Assembly: GCA_017630975.1 (NCBI GenBank)
Contig: JAGBUF010000212.1
Coordinates: 1 to 6,680, forward strand
DNA: 6,680 nt
Source of the DNA: Paraprevotella sp.
Lineage (GTDB): Bacteria > Bacteroidota > Bacteroidia > Bacteroidales > Bacteroidaceae
Reading direction: 5' to 3'
Positions 6,523 through 6,680 of this stretch are shown here, piece after piece. Position 1 is the stretch's first letter, and each line of letters opens with the position of its first letter. The notes under the pieces were generated by a model. That model made no database searches, had not been told where the DNA came from, and was given only the letters and a program-made list of their open reading frames with translations. The translations under genes were made by a program, and so were the position numbers.

Positions 6523-6680
6523 CTATGCTTCTTCCGATGCTTTTATCTCGTCGGCAATCTCGTCTACCAACGATTCCATTTCTTCGCGATTGAGGCGGAT
6601 GCCACGATTACGCAGAGCTTCTGCAATCTTCTCGCGTGTCTCAGAACCTTTGTCCGGTGCGAACAGAATACCGAGCGCTG
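6523..6680 (-). CDS. YtxH domain-containing protein, C-terminal part, 5' end outside window
   Basis: The last 51 residues and TAG stop of a gene entering from the right edge are visible. They begin ALGILFAPDKGSETREKIAE, the conserved exit of the YtxH domain, where a glycine-rich membrane helix ends in LFAPxxGxETR. A charged helical tail follows (LNREEMESLVDEIADEIKAS) and ends in SEEA. YtxH proteins are small membrane-anchored proteins, some linked to stress, with no known enzymatic activity. The missing N-terminus should hold the rest of the membrane helix. The stop lies 4 nt before the holin-like start, so the two are almost certainly co-transcribed. The pairing resembles YqjD (a DUF883 membrane protein) followed by YqjE in enterobacteria. 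Confidence 0.85.
   Translation of the reverse strand, partial: ALGILFAPDKGSETREKIAEALRNRGIRLNREEMESLVDEIADEIKASEEA

Noticed and set aside
1..6680. CRISPR array, tRNA or rRNA genes, insertion sequences, toxin-antitoxin or defence systems
   Set aside because: No regularly spaced repeats, cloverleaf-like segments, transposase motifs or known toxin or nuclease signatures were seen by eye on either strand.

Overview
The window looks like a chromosomal segment from a Bacteroidota bacterium, most likely order Bacteroidales and plausibly a Prevotella-like genus. Three things point there: the protein families (a DUF4494-type protein, a Bacteroidota-style Crp/Fnr regulator, a YtxH/holin-like membrane cassette, and an AMP-binding ligase of the kind common in this group); the absence of convincing Shine-Dalgarno sequences; and two good matches to the Bacteroidota -7 promoter element TAnnTTTG. 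The genus is an inference from protein style, not a measured placement.

Positions 1-2748, plus strand: the C-terminal half of lepA (elongation factor 4, cut by the left edge), then a Crp/Fnr-family regulator 14 bp downstream, then a CotH-family secreted kinase-like protein 32 bp further on. I see no promoter or terminator between them, so they may be one transcript. It ends at a strong hairpin (2778-2828) that also serves the converging gene and is probably a bidirectional terminator.

Positions 2846-5749, minus strand: a DUF4494-family protein, then a YggS-type PLP-binding protein, then a long-chain acyl-CoA (or acyl-ACP) ligase-like enzyme. A TACCTTTG element sits just upstream of the DUF4494 gene. 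A full TTG-N20-TATTTTTG promoter match sits directly in front of the ligase gene and helps decide its start codon.

Positions 5894-6680, minus strand: three tightly packed small genes. In transcription order they are a YtxH-domain protein (cut by the right edge), a two-helix holin-like membrane protein 4 nt later, and a small basic protein whose start overlaps the holin-like gene by 38 nt. Their order and architecture resemble the enterobacterial yqjD-yqjE-yqjK operon, suggesting a small envelope-associated module. The holin-like gene contains a perfect 18-bp inverted repeat near its 5' end that protein coding alone does not obviously require.

I saw no tRNA, rRNA, CRISPR array, insertion sequence or defence system. 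No intergenic stretch exceeds 300 bp. Most of the window is ordinary housekeeping sequence. The points most worth a second look are the in-gene palindrome, the three-gene membrane cassette, and the CotH-like protein in a non-sporulating lineage.
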